64,000 nt of DNA from Gnetum montanum (taxonomy: Eukaryota; Streptophyta; Gnetopsida; Gnetales; Gnetaceae): contig MNCI01034058.1 of NCBI GenBank assembly GCA_015680685.1, forward strand, positions 63,720-127,719, read 5' to 3'. A program made the translations under genes and the position numbers. The notes beneath the pieces are model-generated. The model ran no database searches, had not been told where the DNA came from, and was given only the letters and a program-made list of their open reading frames with translations. Below are positions 24,336 to 35,763 of the stretch, piece by piece. Positions within the stretch are counted from its first letter, which is position 1. Each line of letters begins with the position of its first letter.

Positions 24336-25922
24336 TTACGCATCCCCCCTAGTACCATTGTCACCAGTATCCCTTAGGTTTGCCTCTAAGCCTAACAAAA
24401 CATCCTTGAGAGGGCCGTCCCTTTTAAATGCCATTCCTTCATGAGGAGTGACATCTTCACGAGGTTCTTGTGCTAACACTAGCTCCCCAAGAGGAAGGTC
24501 TACATCATTACCCTCTTCTTCCTGCACTTGGTCCTCATCTTGTCCGCCTTCTTCATCCACTTCTTGTACCTATATACAATAAATACATAAGCAAAAACCA
24601 TGATAGGATAAACTAGAAAATTTAAATTCAATAACACTTAAACTTACCCGTGATGGTCCTACTTCCGCAGCAAAGGGGAGCTGATCTAAACCAACCCATA
24701 GGCGTTGCATAATTTCATCTTTAGTTAATTCAAACCATACTCCATTCCCCAAATCAGTTCTAGCCTTCACCTTCCCTTTCTCCACACTAGTCCATCAGGG
24801 CGGTTTAGGGAAGAAAGTAGGGACTATGGTCTCGCCCCCAGGAAGAGTAATTTCTCTCTCCGGGGAAGCGCTTACCGTCACCTGCTCCTAGAACTTCTCA
24901 AAGGCTTTGGATGCGCCAATGACATCGAGGAATACCCACAAGGATTGAGCTTTGATGGCAGAATCTCGATAGTGCTGATGATAAGCGATACTTTCTCGCT
25001 TATATAGATGTTTATGATCTTTTTCTTTCTGCCCCCACTCTTGTAGACTTGTGCAAAAATCCTTCCAGACTTGATTTTTCTGGGCCAACAGCTCTATTTG
25101 CATCCTCTGCTCTACCAATTCCTGACTAGTTTGTACGTTGTTCCTGACCATGGTCCAATAGCGAGCATAATCAATAATAGTTGTACGCCAGTCCTCTTCA
25201 TCTATTCCACGTGCCTGCAGGAATTCACATCGCGATTTTAAGTCTCTGACCTCTTTGGTCAAAGACACCTTCTCCCTCTCTGACCTCTGTAGCCTCTTCC
25301 AGAGGTCTTCATTGACATTTCGACTCTCCCATAAGGAGCGAGTCGAGCGTAACGCACATTTACGCATTTCCTCATAAATGTTTTGTGGCACGACCGCCCC
25401 GTCTAATGAAGGCTCCACTGTGTCCAAGTCAATGGGCTCTGTAGGGTCCCATCGAAGGCAAGCTCCTGATAACAAACATTATCAAACGTAAATAAAACAT
25501 TACAACTTTATAATAAAATAAGCGTACAATAGCAGTAACATACCAGCCCCAGGATCGACGCGCTCAAGGCGCTCGATCATATTGCTGATAATGCCTTCCA
25601 TGAAGGTAAATTTATCAGAAAATTCTCCCCACGCTCTGCTTATAGCGGTGGACGTCGATGCATCTTGTTCATCTGTAGCGTAATTAAGTTAAAATCTCTA
25701 GTTATTAACAAAATTCCTTAAAAATTCTAATATTTTCATTACCTCTGCCTGCTACAGTAGGAGGTGCGTCAACATTTTCCACCTCCTCTCTCTCTTCACG
25801 CACAAGGGCTTGTGCGTCGCTTATTCTAACAACCGGGGCCTCCTCTTCCAAAACTAGGGCCCCTTCTCCACGCCATAATATCACTGCCCCTATTTCAAGG
25901 GTCAACCGCTCCGTAGGTCTCT
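24336..25922 (-). pseudogene. Antisense gene exons 5-8: acidic and coiled-coil region
   Basis: Exon 5 (25922-25743) is acidic (LVLEEEAPVV, REEREEVENVDAPP). Exon 6 (25672-25544) holds FMEGIISNMIERLERVDPGA, a short amphipathic stretch. Exon 7 (25465-24648) starts ACLRWDPTEPIDLD and contains a long charged, heptad-like region (LWKRLQRSEREKVSLTKEV near 25290, then ELVEQRMQIELLAQKN near 25090), suggesting a coiled coil. Exon 8 (24569-24336) is very acidic (DEEGGQDEDQVQEEEGNDVD) and ends TAA. Exon 7 has one TAG and one TGA. Exons 5-8 all have counterparts in Tat-2. Confidence 0.7.
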
Positions 25923-26006
25923 CTATTCATGCCACATAACACATAATTGCCATAAAGTTGTGTAATACAATAATTTCCATAACTTTCACTAGGTCCTTAC
26001 GCTTAC

Positions 26007-27056
26007 CAGGTGGAAGTTTACTCCGCTAAACTCTGACTTGCACAATTCTGCCCATGCCACCTGTTAGTTCCATAGGGGCCTCAATTAGGCAAGGCCTTTT
26101 ACACTAAACCGAGGTGTCTACTATCTCTACAGCCAAGCGCTTTCCCCGCGACGCATCACCGGTGTAAGTGGGAACCACCCCACCTACACTTTCAGGGCCC
26201 CGCACTCGAGGTGCCGCCAAATCCCTTGTCATTATAGACTGAGACTCCCCAATTCCCTCCAGAGGATCCTGTCCCCAGGTAGTGCCAAAAATATGGGAAA
26301 TCCAAGGTTTGGATAGCTGGTCTCGGTCTTGCTGCACCTAGACCCCATTCCTCTGGACAACCAAAAATTCGGCAAAACGTCGTAGGCAAGCTATGAAGAA
26401 GGCGAAATGCACACCGAAACAAGATTCAAGCTTTTGACAAAGCCTGATCATTTCAGTGCGTAACTCCTCAGCAAAATAGCTTGCCCAGTCAAACTGGGTC
26501 CCCTCCTCCATCACCTCCTACATGATACAAGCATGTTCTATGGTAAAGAACCTTCCTTGCAAGAGTGTTTTGGGAAAAGCTGGGGTTCGGAAGAGGGGAT
26601 AGATAGTCTTGGTGACCTCTAATTCAATATTTTCACAAGGGATCCCCTTGGTCTCCTTCTTGGTCCCCAGCCACTCCTCCAGCTCTTCCTAACATTTGAC
26701 GCTCCTCCTCAACTTTTCCTCTATGGAAAGACCGTCAGAGGGGATGCTGAAGAGGTCAGAAAATAGCTAAGCATCGATATCAAAATTTACACGCATGTAA
26801 TGCACACGCGTGCAAAAATGCTCAGCTCCCTTGCTGAAGGAGTTAACCAGCATTAACATTTCACTGGCAGGGACATCAGGGGCTATGGCCAGAAATAAAT
26901 GCATTAGCCTCGCTTCCCGTAGCTTGGTAACCAATGCAACCGGGGCTGCCGTGCGGCCGAGCCAGCGTTGTGCCTTCTTAATGTCGCCGTAGCAGAAAAG
27001 AAGGGTATTCGCCTTGTGGCCAGAAATTGTAATGGTAATCTCCTAGGATTCCCTGA
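26007..27056 (-). pseudogene. Antisense gene exon 4 (1050 nt, unrecognised domain)
   Basis: This is the largest exon, open except for seven TAG stops. It contains a helical-looking region with LREARLMHLFLAIAPDVPAS, later TIYPLFRTPAFPKTLLQGRF and HFAFFIACLRRFAEFLVV (near 26380-26440). The last two blocks are clearly matched in Tat-2 by SYPLLRSHAFPKLLSQKK and HFAFFIGYLKRFVEILVV. I do not recognise the family; it may relate to domains of unknown function that occur in plant transposons. The exon ends at a GTAAGC donor. Confidence 0.6.
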
Positions 27057-27169
27057 CTGAACAACGCAAGACACATGTCTAAGTAGCAAAAATACTATTA
27101 CGCAACATTTCGAAAATAAAACAAAAATAGTATAATATCTTGTAACTAAGAATAGCAACAAAACCTTAC

Positions 27170-28397
27170 CAGGGCCAAATGGCAAAGGTAATAGAGGAAG
27201 TTTCCTCTGCACGTCCGTGATGGTAAGGGACGGGTCCAAAGTCCATTCTTCATGTAACCACCTGAGCTTCTGACAATTCTTGAAAGAATTAGCATAATGG
27301 GTGGGATACTCATGAATGTCAAAGGACATCTGCCCCATTACACCGACGCGTACGTTGCTGGTGGAGGTAAACTCCTTTATCACTATTTTGGTCTAGGTCA
27401 ATGTATTGTTATTACCTACTAATCCATTTTCGTTAATGAAAAACCTGTATCATATAACACATTATTATCCTACACTTCACAAATCCAAACATTAGAAACA
27501 TATTGACAATACCACCAACAAAACAACTTACCCACCCAAATAATACACTGTGCTTGGTGGGTTCTAAAAATAAGTCGAGACGTGATGAACCACAAAAAAA
27601 GTATTGTACGCATGGTAATAGCTAAACCTAGCCATTTCCCAAATCCAACTTAAGTGCCTCAACCCTCTGGCACTAAGTTCGCGGTCTTGGGGATGACCAG
27701 TATCGATAGCCCCATCTGTCAAGAAAGCCAGGATGCCCTGCGTAGAACCCACTAGCAGATGTTCCAAAATAGCACTAGCCACATCCCCCGATAGATGCGA
27801 CCACAAAATAATACTGTAGTTACACAGCAAAAAATGTAGAAACTCCAGCACACCCTTTCGGAACCATATAGCCCTCCCTTGCAACCAAGTCTGAGGAGGA
27901 GGAACATTGGGTACGATCGGGTTTATACAACATAAAACCTTGACTATATCCAAGATGATTAGGATAGGTTTCAACATGATACTGTACAAAAAAATAATAA
28001 ACACATTATCATCTAGATTCCAATTGCATGCTTAAACCATAGGAAAATGTACAAAATTACGCTTTAGCTATACAGCCGAAATCGCCTAAACCCTTGTAAC
28101 AGTACAAGGTTTGTCCCAGACAATGGTGATAGATGCAACATCGTTGTATAAACCCTCGTTTTAACGTGAAGTCCATAGCCTAAAACTCTAATTTAGACAA
28201 AATGATGCAAAAAGAATAAACACCGCAAAGAAGAAGCATATCACAGAAAGTAACACAAATGAGCTAGGAATGGCCTACCGATTCAGGGGAGTGACATCCC
28301 TCACTTCAACCAAAGCCTGCGAAGCACGCTGCAGGCTCCCTTGTACTTCATCGATCTTTGCCAATTTTGTGTTCTTCCCTCTTACTTTCGACGTCAT
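27170..28397 (-). pseudogene. Antisense gene exons 1-3: FCP1-like HAD phosphatase-type domain
   Basis: Exon 1 (28397-28279) begins MTSKVRGKNTKLAKIDE and is basic. Exon 2 (27981-27532) resembles plant FCP1-like HAD proteins: LKPILIILDIVKVL takes the place of the LVLDxNGxL motif, then GRAIWFRKGVLEFLHFL, YSIILWSHLS, ILAFLTDGAIDTGHP, and NTFFVVHH followed a few residues on by NPPST. The spacing and the NPP element agree with that family. Catalytic residues are poorly kept: the second Asp/Asn of motif I reads Val, and the Asp pair of the last motif reads His-His. Exon 3 (27444-27170) has no recognised domain. This may be decay or an inactive derivative. Confidence 0.6.
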
Positions 28398-28530
28398 TGT
28401 TGCAGTCTTCACACCTACACGCCTTCACAAATAATGCACTGCAATCTTTTTCTCTTTCTCCTTCTCTCTGTGACAGTTGAGAATTCAAATTTGTGATAGC
28501 CAACAGCCTGTTTTCAAAAAGAACTGCCTA

Positions 28531-28538
28531 CTTATATA
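28531..28538 (-). promoter_or_regulatory. Possible TATA box of the antisense gene
   Basis: On the minus strand TATATAAG lies at 28538-28531, about 134 bp upstream of the ATG at 28397. That would give a leader of about 100 nt. No transcript evidence is available. The stretch 28398-28886 is otherwise non-coding and separates this gene from the pol start. Confidence 0.4.
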
Positions 28539-28886
28539 CAAAATTAATCGACTTGACACCCGATTTCAGCGATACTTGCCCAAATGCTGGTGTCAATATG
28601 AGCTGGAAACCAAAAATAAAGGCTTTAATTGCGACAGATATCACATGCATTACGGTCTGAAACGACCTTAAACTACTGCGTCTTATCTTCTCGTAATCAG
28701 GTCGCATTAATTGCAGGCTATTCACGATGTTAAAAATTCAGTTGGCTCCTCATGCTCAGAAACATCACATCAGATCCTTTTTCTTTTTAAACTAAACCAA
28801 GCGTTATTCGTTAAATACTTATGGCATCCAACTTAGCACCTTTCTAATTACTTTCATATTTGACAATTTTGCAGGACAATTGACAA

Positions 28887-31800
28887 ATGGACGAGACTTT
28901 ATCTGCGCTCCTAGTTTTAACAGGCCCACATGGGGAAATTATTAAACAACTTGATCCCACATTAGTAGAAATTAACCTTGCCCTCAATGATGTGACCATA
29001 GCCACATCGGAAACATCTCTAGACTGGCCAGAACAATCGACGTGCACGCTAGATCTGGAAGCTGGAGATGTAACCGAATACCCCCTCAACGAGGTCTCTG
29101 TGGTTACGCATAGAGGTGAGACTAAAAATTTTAAGGTTAGCTCCTTACTAGACCCAAAGGCACATGACAACATAAGACAAGTCCTCCAGAATAACATCAC
29201 GGTGTTCGCATGGTCATATGAAGATATGCCGGGACTAGACGCAAGGTTAATACAATACAACATAATCCTAGATTCCCATATCAAAGTAGTTAGACAGAAA
29301 GCATGAAAGATTAAGCCAGAAGTTGTGCTAGCAGTACATGATGAGATCACTAAACTGTACCAGGCTGGTTTTATTCGCGTGGTCGATTACTCAGATTGGG
29401 TATCTAACATTGTAGTTGTTCCTAAAAAGACCAGAGGGATACGCATCTGCATAGACTTCCGAGACTTGAACAAAGCTATAATCAAGGATAATTTCCCATT
29501 ACCGAGTATCGACCAACTAGTGGATACAACCGTTGGGCATGCACTTTTATCCTTCATGGATGGCTTCTCAGGCTACAATCAAATATGCATCAACCTAGAA
29601 CACCAGCTGACAACCACCTTCATGACACCTTGGGGGACCTTTTGCTACATCATGATGCATTTTGGGTTAAAAAATGCCAGAGCTACATATCAACGAGCTA
29701 TGACGTACATCTTTAGCGATTATCTCCTAGGGAGACTGAATGATTATGTTGACGATATAGCTGTTAAGTCTATAAGGTCAGAGGATCATTCGGAGGATCT
29801 GGAGTTAGTCCTTAAAAGATGCTCTAAATATGACCTCCGGCTCAACCCAAAGAAGTGCGTGTTCGGAGTCAAAACTGGACGCATGCTGGGGTTTGTGGTA
29901 TCAAAAAATGGTATACGAGTAGACCCTAACAAAGTCAAAGCCATTGTTGAACTGACACCCCCTACAAATCTCAAGCAATTACGTGGATTGCAAGGGAGGT
30001 TACAATTTGTCAGATGTTTTATCTCGATATTAACCGATAAATTACACCCTATGCAACATTTGCTCAAAAAGGGGGTTAATTTCAAATGGACGGACGATTT
30101 TCAGCATGCGTTGGACAGCTTGAAACAAGAGCTTCAATGCTTGCCAACAGTTTTCCCACCACAAAGGGATCAACCATTTTACATTTACCTCGCAACATTA
30201 GACGTAGCCTTAGCTACATTACTCTATTAAAAGAGGGATGATGGGTCAGAAGTACCCATCTATTACTTGAGTCATGCTCTATGTGCGTATGAAACGAGGT
30301 ACAACGAAGTAGAGCGTAATTGCTTAGCATTAGTGTTTACGCTCAAGAAGTGCAGGCATTATCTCTTTCGTAGCCAGGTTAACATTATCTGCAAAAATAA
30401 CATCCTTAGGGCCATTACGCATAACCTGTACGAAAGTAGTAAAATAGCTCGTTGGAAAACTATCACGGCAGAATTCGATCTGCATTACATCGGTCAATCT
30501 TCTATGAAAGGCCAAGCAATAGTTAACCAACTGATAACATCACCTATTGACAGTTAGGCAACCATAGAGCCTAAATTTCCAGACAAGCATGTACATAGTT
30601 TAAGCCCTGTTTTAATAGGCCCCGAAGCAACGTTATATTTTGACGGAGATTCAACCATTAAAGGCAGCAGTGCCGCCACAGTCATTTCGCTATCACCTGA
30701 GGATGTGCATCTTCATGCTTACCGCTTGACCTTTCCCTGTACGAACAACATGGTAGAGTACGAGGGACTTCTCAGGGGATTATTAATGGCCAAAGAGCTT
30801 GATGTTCGACACCTGGCAATTAGGGGCAATTCGATGTTTGTTATAAATCAAATCATAGGAGTCTACACCTACAAGGCTGCACATTTACAGCCCTACTGCG
30901 ATATGGCTAAAGATCTTCTGAAGTGGTTCACAACCATCGATGCCCAAGACGTGCCATGAAATGATAACACATTGGCCGATGCACTGGCTATATTAGCTTT
31001 AAACGTGCCATCACACATGCTTGACACTTGTCCCGCATTAATAATAGATTGCATAGATCCTATCATTCAGGCAGTGCAAATATCTTCTTTGCTCGAGGAT
31101 AGAACGCTAGAGTGGTACGACAACATTAAGACTTACCTCCTGCATGGCGAACGACCACACGAGTTAACACATGCATAGAAAGATGCTATTTGCAAACGAG
31201 CTAGGCAGTACGTCATCATAGGAGACAATACCCTCTATAGACGCTCTTTTGATGGAGTGCTGCTTACTTATGTCAACAAAGACCAGGAAAAATGAATAGT
31301 AGGCAAAGTCCATGAGGGATTATGCAGAGGACACGTAGCGCTGCGAGCCATGGTCTCTAAAATTCATCACTTAGGGTATTATTGGCCGTACATGGAAAAA
31401 TATTTTCTTACAAAGGTTAAAACATGCGACACGTGTCAACGTTACGCAAACCTTATACATGTGTCGCCTACAGAACTACACACAACTCAGATCACATGGC
31501 CCTTTCGACAATGGGGACTAGACATTATAGGGCCTATCACACCGAAATCTTCCACCGGTCATAGCTTCATAATCACCGCTACTGAGTATTTCATGAAGTG
31601 GGTGGAAGCCATTCCTCTATGGAAGATCACATTTCAATATATCTGTCATTTCATTCTAGATAACATTGTAACTAGATTTGGTCTCCCGATGACTATTGTG
31701 ACCGATAATGGGCCACAGTTTAGCAGTCTGGAAACCAAATCCTTTTGTGATAGCCTCGGTATTAAATAATCTTTTTCCTCGCCCTATTATCCGTAAGCGA

Positions 31801-32354
31801 ACGGTCAAGCTGAAACAACAAACAAGGTCATTATCAACCTGCTCAAGAAAATGCTCGACAGCAACAAGAGATGGTGTCATGAAAAGATCCTCTATGTGCT
31901 ATGGGCGTATCGTACCACATGCAGAATAGCTACAGACAGTACACCCTATAGCCTAGTCTATGGATCTGAGGCGGTGCTTCCCCTCGAATTACAGGTTCCT
32001 TCTCTGAGGATGGTCCTCTCCACGATTATAAATGAGGCTCAACACATCGAGTCTCGGATCATGGATTTGGATTCAGTCAAGGAGAAGCAAATACAGACGC
32101 TTGATACCATCAAAAAGTATCAAGATAAGCAGAGGCAGAAGTATTGTCATAATCTTCAACAACATCCGATCAAGAAGGGAGATTTGGTTCTCAAGACCGT
32201 TCACGAACTAGTAGGCAAGTTCTCTACAAACTGGGAGGGCCCTTTCTTGGTAGCTGATGTGTATGGCAATGGCGCATTCAAGCTAGCAAATATCAATGGC
32301 AACGAGTTACCGAATCTCATGAATCATATATATCTAAAACGGTACTACATCTAG
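28887..32354 (+). pseudogene. Tat-1 pol: RT, RNase H, archaeal-type RNase H, integrase
   Basis: A single frame from ATG 28887 to 32354, interrupted by about eight stops (29304, 30228, 30555, 30957, 31176, 31293, 31767, 31794). RT: IRICIDFRDLNKA near 29440, SGYNQI near 29570, and the catalytic YVDD at 29745-29756. RNase H: RYNEVERNCLALVF near 30300. Archaeal-type RNase H, the Tat hallmark: FDGDST near 30635, TNNMVEYEGLL near 30745, ADALA near 30972. Integrase: zinc-binding HHLGYYWPYM to CDTCQRY, core GLDIIGP (31519), TDNGPQF (31702) and NGQAETTNK (31797), so D, D and E are all present; C-terminal GPFLVADVYGNGAF. All catalytic residues I can see are intact. Confidence 0.93.
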
Positions 32355-32374
32355 CTATAGATCCAGTGTTAACA

Positions 32375-32945
32375 TCAGGCATGGCAACAATCATCTGCTA
32401 TGATGCTAAACTGGCAACAATCGTTCTCTACGATGTAAAACTAGCATTTTCCTCACGCATCCGCCACAATGCTAAACTGGCAAGAATCGTCTGCCATGAC
32501 GTAAAACTGGCACTCCCTTCATGCGTCTGCCACAACGCTAAATTGGCATTGATCGTCTGCCACGACGTAAAACTAGCAAGTTGCAACCGTCCACTACAAC
32601 GTAAAACTGGCAGTGTTGTACAGGTCCGCTAAGACGTAAAACTGGTATTTCCTGCATGTGTCTGCCATGACGCTAAACTGGCACTAGCTGTCTGCCAGGA
32701 CATAAAACTAGTACAAGTGAGTATTCATCTACTGAGATCTGTCCCTGGGTCATGACATGAAACTGACATCCACAGAACGGTCTGCTAAGACCATAAATCA
32801 GCTCTACCACCATCCGCTATGACGTAAAACTAGCATTTTTTGGTCCGCCCAGACTTTAAACTGGGACCATGGTCTGCTGGGACTTAAAACCAGCAACGAC
32901 AGTCTACCAAGACTTAAAACTAGGACCTACAAACCGCCATCATGC
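32375..32945. repeat. Minisatellite after pol, core GACGTAAAACTGGCA
   Basis: About 15 irregular units of 30-45 bp, each with a form of CCAYGACGTAAAACTGGCA (for example near 32502, 32565, 32600 and 32632). Tandem repeats in the 3' untranslated part are known in Tat/Ogre elements, where they can seed satellite DNA. The TAAAACTRGC core is shared with the repeats at 24003-24142 and 40107-40240. Confidence 0.85.
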
Positions 32946-34132
32946 AAATCAAGCGAGCGTGATCGTCTTCGTGCGGCTACAAAACAAATGGGGTGGGATG
33001 TTGGGACAGTCCTGGCATCGCTACCTCACAAGCATTCTACTGATTCCTCAGATGTGCTGAAAGGCATACTACTGATCCCTCGGAGATGCCGTCACTGCAC
33101 CCATTGCAGCGGTGGCACCTCTGAGAGTTTAGTTTCACCGACCGGAGTCCCAAAGGAGTTCTCATCAACAATGACCTTGGGGACCTCCGCTAATCATCAC
33201 TATCAGGCTCTGGCTTCACAGATTCACCTAGCTAGTTCTTTGCATAACCAGTCAGGTGCGCTAAGTCTAATGTTCTTTGGCGGCGATATGCTGGGCCGAG
33301 CGTCAACATGGAGACCCTGGCCTCTGGCTACGGTTCCTCATCCATGGGCTACTCACTCTGTCTCGTCTCAAATAGTACTTGTTTCAACAACCTCTTTGGT
33401 GATTTGACCAAGCAATGGTATCCTCTGTTTTCTCCTCTGGTTGCAGGTTACTTGCTACGAGGATGTCGTTCAAAGGTGCGTTCATCTGAGCGGTGAAATA
33501 CAGACGACGTTTTGACATGGCCACTTAGGTTAGCCTGTCCACTCAGGAGTGCATCCCTGTTTTCCCCATAATCCTACCTCCAGTTCTTACTTTCTCTGCA
33601 TCTTCACCATCTTCTTCCCTTACGCAAAATGTACATATGCAACATACGCTTTTCGCATTTGCATTACAATCAAGTCCATGATCCGGCGTAACGGAACTCG
33701 CCTGTTGGACGCTAAAAAAACACATGGGTCAGTAAAATGGATGAAATACAACTCGTCCAGGCTGTGCAGATGCAAAAAAATTCATCTATGCAAGCTCATT
33801 CATCTACAAAAGGATGGCATAACTCCATGCAAACGCAATCGCAGGAGAAAGCTTAATTGCTTATGCGTAAAAAAGAAACTATATTCACACATTTGCATCT
33901 TTCCCGAACCTTACTTGAGTCTTCCCTGAACCTCTTTCCCCTTACCTTTGTAAGAATTTCCTACCATACCATTTTATCTCCTATTTCCCTCATTTCTGTA
34001 CTTCTTCTTTGACAGAGCGACACTTGAGTGACCCTTGATGAATGTTGTTGGTACTTTTACCAATCCGGTGTTTCGTATTCTTTGTCGACATCTTTCAGGC
34101 AAGCTCTCTAACCATCAACAAAGAGGGGCCAT
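32946..34132 (+). other. 3' untranslated region and polypurine tract of Tat-1
   Basis: No supported gene. A short diverged direct repeat occurs at 33030-33090 (TCTACTGATTCCTCAGATG and CTACTGATCCCTCGGAGATG). The end AAAGAGGGGCCAT (34120-34132) is the polypurine tract that primes plus-strand synthesis, directly before the 3' LTR. Confidence 0.75.
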
Positions 34133-35758
34133 TGAAACATTGTGGAAATTGCAACATTGAAACACCGTGGAAATCATGAATCATCCTAAGGCAAAGATTC
34201 ACGATTCGGGCGAAAGTTTGCGACAAAATTTTAGAAGACAGAAACAAGGCAAAGCGAGGCAAAGAGGCGCGCAAAATCAAGTCTCCAAGTTCCTTACAAA
34301 TTTCAATCTTACTGTGTTTTCTTTCTTTACACTGCATTACGCAACATAGCATAGTGACGCTTAGCGTAACTCTACTTAACATAGCCTGATATCATAAGGT
34401 AACTTACTTTTGTAGATTTGATGAAGCTTAAAGCCTAAGTAGCGTAATATGCGACCTGTCACATATTCGACTAAGTCTTTTGCTCAGGGCTGAGTTTACA
34501 CTCCATTACGCAAAGCAGCGTAATAAGCTTCAAGAAAGTCAAAGTCATAGTCCAAGGAAGCGCAGCAGATTGACTTCTTCCTTTTTGCAGACTAGTCACT
34601 TTACGCTCATTATGCTACATAGCGTAGGCAAGTGTAAATCTATTGTAAATTTGACGATTTTATGCTCTATTATGCTTTGCGGCGTAAATGAGCATAAAAC
34701 AACTTGAATCAACTATTTTCATGTTTTATTATGCTCTGCCACGTGACGCAGCACAAACGAGCGTAATGTACCCTAAGACCAGCTAGGACAATACCAGACA
34801 CGCACCTGTTATCCACACGCACAATATACTGATGAGCATATTGTGCGTAATCACGAGGCGACTTTGGCACAAGTGGTTGATAGCGTACTTCGCCCCTTCT
34901 CTCAGAAATGTGACGCGACATAGCCAGTTTCAACATAAAATTAGATAAGTCAACGGTATTTTGAAGGTTCGAGACACGTGTCATAAGGGCCATTCCTTCT
35001 CCACATGTTTTTGAACTTATAAATACTCCAGTTGGCGAAGAAACAAGGGCAGACATCTTTGACTTTTGGCAGTTATCACCTTTGAGCAAAGACAGGAGAC
35101 ATCTTTGAGCATTGATAGCACGAGCAATCAGTCCTTTGGCAAAAAATACAGTTCTCTCCATTGGCGATCATTGGTAGTTTGAGTAGAGACTACCGAAGGC
35201 AAAGGGAACAGATCAAAGATCAAGAGATCATCTGGTGCGGTTGGCAAGATCTATTGATCAAAAACAGTTGATCGTTAGACATTTAGGCTTGACCTTCCTT
35301 GCATCCCATCTTTGGCTTACGAGGTAGACCGAACTCCATTCTGCACTCCTTGTTGAACATTTTTCTTGTTATTTTGTGTATGCTTCGCACAAGATAAGCG
35401 GAGTTTTCCATTGAAACTTTGTATACAATATACTCAGTTTTCGAGTCAAAGTACAAATCTTGGAATTGTGCATTTTCTTAAATCTGATCCTTTTTGTTGT
35501 GTTGACGTTGTTGTTATTCCAATTTATCTACATCATTTTCTACTCCTTTTACGATTCATCGAATCAAATTATTTCATGGAGTATCTATAATATTCATCAA
35601 TTTACTGATTGAGTAAGTCCATGTCTGATCGACAAGACCGTTCAGGGCACCGCAGATTCATTTTCTCCAGCACAGCCCTTGCACAGATCCATGGTTAAGA
35701 CTGTGTACATGGATCTTTGTTTGGTATTTTCCAACTACCGACATTTTCCGTCGTTACA
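34133..35758 (+). repeat. 3' LTR of Tat-1 (1626 bp)
   Basis: Pairs with 18083-19702. It starts TGAAACATTG and ends GTCGTTACA, followed by the TSD copy GTACT (35759-35763). Differences from the 5' LTR are common and often C/T or G/A. Confidence 0.93.
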
Positions 35759-35763
35759 GTACT

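Larger units (their letters stand above)
24336..28397 (-). pseudogene. Eight-exon antisense gene carried by Tat-1 (FCP1/HAD-like plus coiled coil)
   Basis: Minus-strand exons: 28397-28279, 27981-27532, 27444-27170, 27056-26007, 25922-25743, 25672-25544, 25465-24648 and 24569-24336. All seven introns (70-297 bp) start GT and end AG with good consensus (for example GTAAGT and TACAG). Phases fit at every joint (2, 2, 1, 1, 1, 1, 0), giving 3255 nt, exactly 1085 codons from ATG to TAA. Eleven in-frame stops remain, ten of them TAG, so this copy is probably dead. It is antisense to gag and pol, so the element's genomic RNA keeps its introns. Extra ORFs, also antisense ones, are known in Tat elements; one between protease and RT with seven introns is unusual. 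The homologue at 37627-39829 supports the model. Confidence 0.8.
18083..35758 (+). mobile_element. Tat-1: complete 17.7-kb Tat-lineage retrotransposon carrying an antisense gene
   Basis: It has 5' LTR 18083-19702, primer site, gag-protease 19959-23770, a minus-strand intron-bearing gene 24336-28397, RT-RNase H-archaeal-type RNase H-integrase 28887-32354, a minisatellite, a polypurine tract (AAAGAGGGGCCAT, ending 34132) and 3' LTR 34133-35758, with a perfect 5-bp TSD. The second RNase H of archaeal type places it in the Tat group of Ty3/Gypsy. Pol is one frame with about eight stops; gag-protease needs one frameshift and has about 13 stops. LTRs differ visibly, so the insertion is old. Confidence 0.93.

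Noticed and set aside
32988-33407. Plus-strand open reading of 139 codons after Tat-1 pol
   Set aside because: Downstream of the minisatellite, with internal short repeats and no similarity to known domains; no second copy here to test conservation.
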